From: Chloroflexota bacterium
Lineage (GTDB): Bacteria; Chloroflexota; Anaerolineae; Anaerolineales; UBA4823
Direction of reading: 5' to 3'
DNA: 8,107 nt
Assembly: GCA_012798185.1 (NCBI GenBank)
Contig: JAAZNS010000087.1
Span: 1-8,107 of the forward strand
The first letter of the stretch is position 1; each line of letters starts with the position of its first letter. The notes under the pieces are model-generated. The model was given only the letters and a program-made list of their open reading frames with translations, did not search any database and was not told the origin of the DNA. Position numbers and translations under genes: made by a program. Positions 5,811-8,107 of this stretch are shown in pieces.

Positions 5811-8107
5811 CTAATTGCGCTTCACCCCCAACACCACCTGCTCGCCTTCGACTTTCTGCTTTTCGGAATAGGCGTCCTGTGGCGGTTGAGATGCCAGCAA
5901 CTGTGTAGATAGCGTCTCCGCCATGATGTAATCACGCCATTCTTGGAAAACTTTTGCTAAATTCTCACCCGCTTGATAATACGTGGTAATGCGGTCTTCT
6001 ATATTAAAGCCGGCATCTTTTCGCATAGCTTGCACCCGTCGGACTATTTCGCGTGCCAACCCTTCAGCGCGTAATTCAGGGGTAATCGTGGTATCTAATG
6101 CCACAACTGCCTGTTTATCGGCGGCAACAGTCAAACCAGGCATAGGCTGCGTTTGTACCAGGATTTCAGCAGGAGCGATTTCAACCGTTTCTCCGTCCAA
6201 TTCCAAAACAACCGGTAAACCAGATTGAACAGCTTCGGCGACTTTTATAGGATCGATGGCAGCTAAAGCCGCTCGCAGCTTTGGGAACTTTGCCCCAAAA
6301 CGAGGACCCAGAACTTTATTATCCGGCAGCACCTGGTAAGATACTAGCTGTTTGGCTTCCTTTACAAATTCAAACCCTTTAACATTCAATTCATCCACCA
6401 CAATGGCAATCAACTCGTCGCGCAGAGTGGCTTTCCCGCCCGCAAAAGCCAGTGCGCGTTCAAGGGGCTGGCGCACTTTAATACCAACGCTGTTACGGGC
6501 ACTCAAACCCAGGCTGGCGATCTGGCGAGCCAATGCCATCTGCTCTACTAATGCATCGTCCAGCACTGCTGCATCGACCTGTGGCCAGGCGCAATGGTGA
6601 ATGCTCTCATATGCCTGTGGGACCACTGAACGCACCAGGTTTTGATACATCGCCTCCGTAACAAAGGGAGTAAAAGGCGCCAACAATTTCGCTAGTTTTA
6701 CCAGGGTATGGTAGAGAGTAGCGTAGGCAAAGTTTTTGTCATCGTCATGCTCGCTTTTCCAATAGCGGCGGCGGCTGCGGCGCACATACCAGTTGCTCAA
6801 ATCATCAATAAAGACCTCGACAGCAATGGTCGCATTAAGAGGGTCTTCATCCTCCAAACTGCGGGTGACATCACCGACCACCTGATTCAGACGCGCCAGC
6901 ACCCAACGATCGAGCAGGTTATCGCTCTTGGGAGTATCACCCTCAGGATACTTTTCATCGAAACCCTCTTTGACCGGATTCCAACCATCCAGGTTGGCAT
7001 ACGTGACAAAGAAGCTGTACACATTCCACAACGGAATCAGAAAACCGCGCCGCACTTCATCGCCGCGCGTATATCCAAACAATAAGTCATTTTCCGGTTT
7101 GTGGGCGCAATATAGCCAGCGCATTACATCCACACCCATCTTATCGGCAGCCTCATTGAATTCAATTGCATTACCCCAGCTTTTATGCATCGGGCGTCCA
7201 TCTTCGGCTAATAATGTGCCATAAGTAAATACTCGCCTAAACGGCGGGCTGTTATCCACCACGGTCGCCATTGCCAGCAGACTGTAAAACCAATTGCGGA
7301 ACTGCCCCGGAAATGACTCGCTGATCCAGTGTGCCGGGTACCATTTCCGCCAGTATTCAGGATTTTTTCGATACTGCAATGTGCTGAATGAAACGATACC
7401 AGCATCTAGCCAGGGGTTACCCACATCACTAATGCGCGACATTTCACCTTTGCATTGGGGGCATTCCAATTTCACGGCATCTACAAACGGTCGGTGGGGA
7501 GTATGCCCTTCGAATACATCCCATCCCGAAATGGCGCGTTGTTTAAGTTCGATCTCATCCCCGATCACCTCGTAATAACCGCATTCTCCGCACATCCAGA
7601 TGGGTAGCGCCAATCCCCAGTAACGTTTCTTACTGATCATCCAATCGTGCATATTGCGCAGCCAATCCATCTCGCGGGCATAACCGAACTCGGGCGTCCA
7701 CTTGATCTGGTCAACCACATCCATAATCTGGTAGCGCAGGCTGCGCTGTTTTTCTTCGGGGGTCAATGCCTCTCGCGGCTTATTATATACTTCGCCCATG
7801 CTGATGAACCACTCGTCCACCAGACGAAATACCAGCTCAGTTTTACAGCGCCAGCAGGTCGGATAGCGGTGAGTATAAGGTTCTACCTGATAAAGCACGC
7901 CTTTTTCTTTTAAATTTGCAAAGATCAGGTCAGCCACCTCGGATACATGCTTGCCGGTTAACCAATCGAAACCATCTACGATATAACCTTCATCATCCAG
8001 AGGCGCCACCATAGGCAGGTGATTTTCCTTACCCAAAACAAAGTCTTCTGCACCGCAGCCTGGTGCAATATGAACAATACCGGTACCTTCAGTTTCGCCT
8101 ACTTCAT
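5811..8107 (-). CDS. ileS: Isoleucyl-tRNA synthetase (5' end beyond window)
   Basis: Isoleucyl-tRNA synthetase charges tRNA-Ile with isoleucine using ATP in the cytoplasm. The visible part is 764 residues to the TAG stop; the frame stays open to the right edge, and the missing start would hold the HIGH motif. It enters in the CP1 editing domain at TGIVHIAPG, followed by CGAEDF with the acidic editing residues kept. Zinc-type Cys pairs follow in YPTCWRCK, WMCGECG and LECPQCKG. Then come NPWLDAG, the catalytic-face segment FPGQFRNWFYSLLA and the KMSKS-equivalent GRPMHKSWGN near 7171-7200, where the second lysine is kept but the first is proline. The helical anticodon-binding domain starts at LLDRWVLARLNQV and contains LSNWYVRRSRRRYW. 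The C-terminal part holds TPELRAEGLAREIVRR. This is a divergent eukaryote-like IleS clade. The gene looks more GC-rich than the IleS-like gene downstream, and it ends at a strong terminator. Confidence 0.93.
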   Translation of the reverse strand, partial: EVGETEGTGIVHIAPGCGAEDFVLGKENHLPMVAPLDDEGYIVDGFDWLTGKHVSEVADLIFANLKEKGVLYQVEPYTHRYPTCWRCKTELVFRLVDEWFISMGEVYNKPREALTPEEKQRSLRYQIMDVVDQIKWTPEFGYAREMDWLRNMHDWMISKKRYWGLALPIWMCGECGYYEVIGDEIELKQRAISGWDVFEGHTPHRPFVDAVKLECPQCKGEMSRISDVGNPWLDAGIVSFSTLQYRKNPEYWRKWYPAHWISESFPGQFRNWFYSLLAMATVVDNSPPFRRVFTYGTLLAEDGRPMHKSWGNAIEFNEAADKMGVDVMRWLYCAHKPENDLLFGYTRGDEVRRGFLIPLWNVYSFFVTYANLDGWNPVKEGFDEKYPEGDTPKSDNLLDRWVLARLNQVVGDVTRSLEDEDPLNATIAVEVFIDDLSNWYVRRSRRRYWKSEHDDDKNFAYATLYHTLVKLAKLLAPFTPFVTEAMYQNLVRSVVPQAYESIHHCAWPQVDAAVLDDALVEQMALARQIASLGLSARNSVGIKVRQPLERALAFAGGKATLRDELIAIVVDELNVKGFEFVKEAKQLVSYQVLPDNKVLGPRFGAKFPKLRAALAAIDPIKVAEAVQSGLPVVLELDGETVEIAPAEILVQTQPMPGLTVAADKQAVVALDTTITPELRAEGLAREIVRRVQAMRKDAGFNIEDRITTYYQAGENLAKVFQEWRDYIMAETLSTQLLASQPPQDAYSEKQKVEGEQVVLGVKRN

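Noticed and set aside
6708..7085. Plus-strand 125-codon ORF antisense to ileS
   Set aside because: It lies wholly opposite strongly conserved ileS coding sequence and shows no family features; it is a shadow frame.
7990..8036. Starting ileS at the TTG at 8036
   Set aside because: The frame continues to the window edge with the conserved TGIVHIAPG and CGAEDF editing segment, so the gene begins outside the window.
1..8107. CRISPR array, tRNA or rRNA gene, insertion sequence
   Set aside because: No spaced direct repeats, tRNA cloverleaf, rRNA sequence or transposase was seen on either strand.

Overview
All genes in this window lie on the minus strand, so they read from right to left. The protein types suggest an anaerobic, environmental bacterium of the Chloroflexota (Anaerolineae-like). 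Grounds are a stand-alone RibD-type reductase, a membrane-anchored EEP hydrolase, an exported choice-of-anchor K protein and an IleS of the eukaryote-like clade with an HKSWGN signature. This placement is inference from family resemblance; there is no marker gene in the window.

Layout from right to left. (1) 8107-5811 is the 3' three-quarters of an isoleucyl-tRNA synthetase gene (ileS), entering in the CP1 editing domain and closed by a strong intrinsic terminator (5797-5751). (2) 5712-2728 is a full-length, uninterrupted second IleS-like gene of 994 codons. Its HIGH motif reads ALSH, its KMSKS motif is absent, its amino-acid-binding Asp is Gln and its editing-site acidic pair is gone. Its zinc-type Cys pairs and tRNA-binding helical domain are kept. 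It looks like a pseudoenzyme rather than a pseudogene and is the most unusual gene here. (3) 2669-1641 is a membrane-anchored endonuclease/exonuclease/phosphatase-family protein, followed closely by (4) 1611-883, a RibD C-terminal-type reductase; these two probably form one transcript. (5) 799-1 is a self-contained regulated unit: a consensus-like promoter, a cyclic-di-GMP-I (GEMM) riboswitch whose 3' strand is shared with an intrinsic terminator, a strong Shine-Dalgarno sequence and the start of an exported choice-of-anchor K protein that runs off the left edge.

Regulation falls into two styles. The IleS-like gene and the EEP gene each have a -10 box exactly 9 nt before the ATG and no Shine-Dalgarno sequence, which suggests leaderless messages. 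The choice-of-anchor K gene instead has a leader of about 180 nt with riboswitch control. The most promising items are the tandem IleS pseudoenzyme and the c-di-GMP-responsive ON switch driving a secreted protein.
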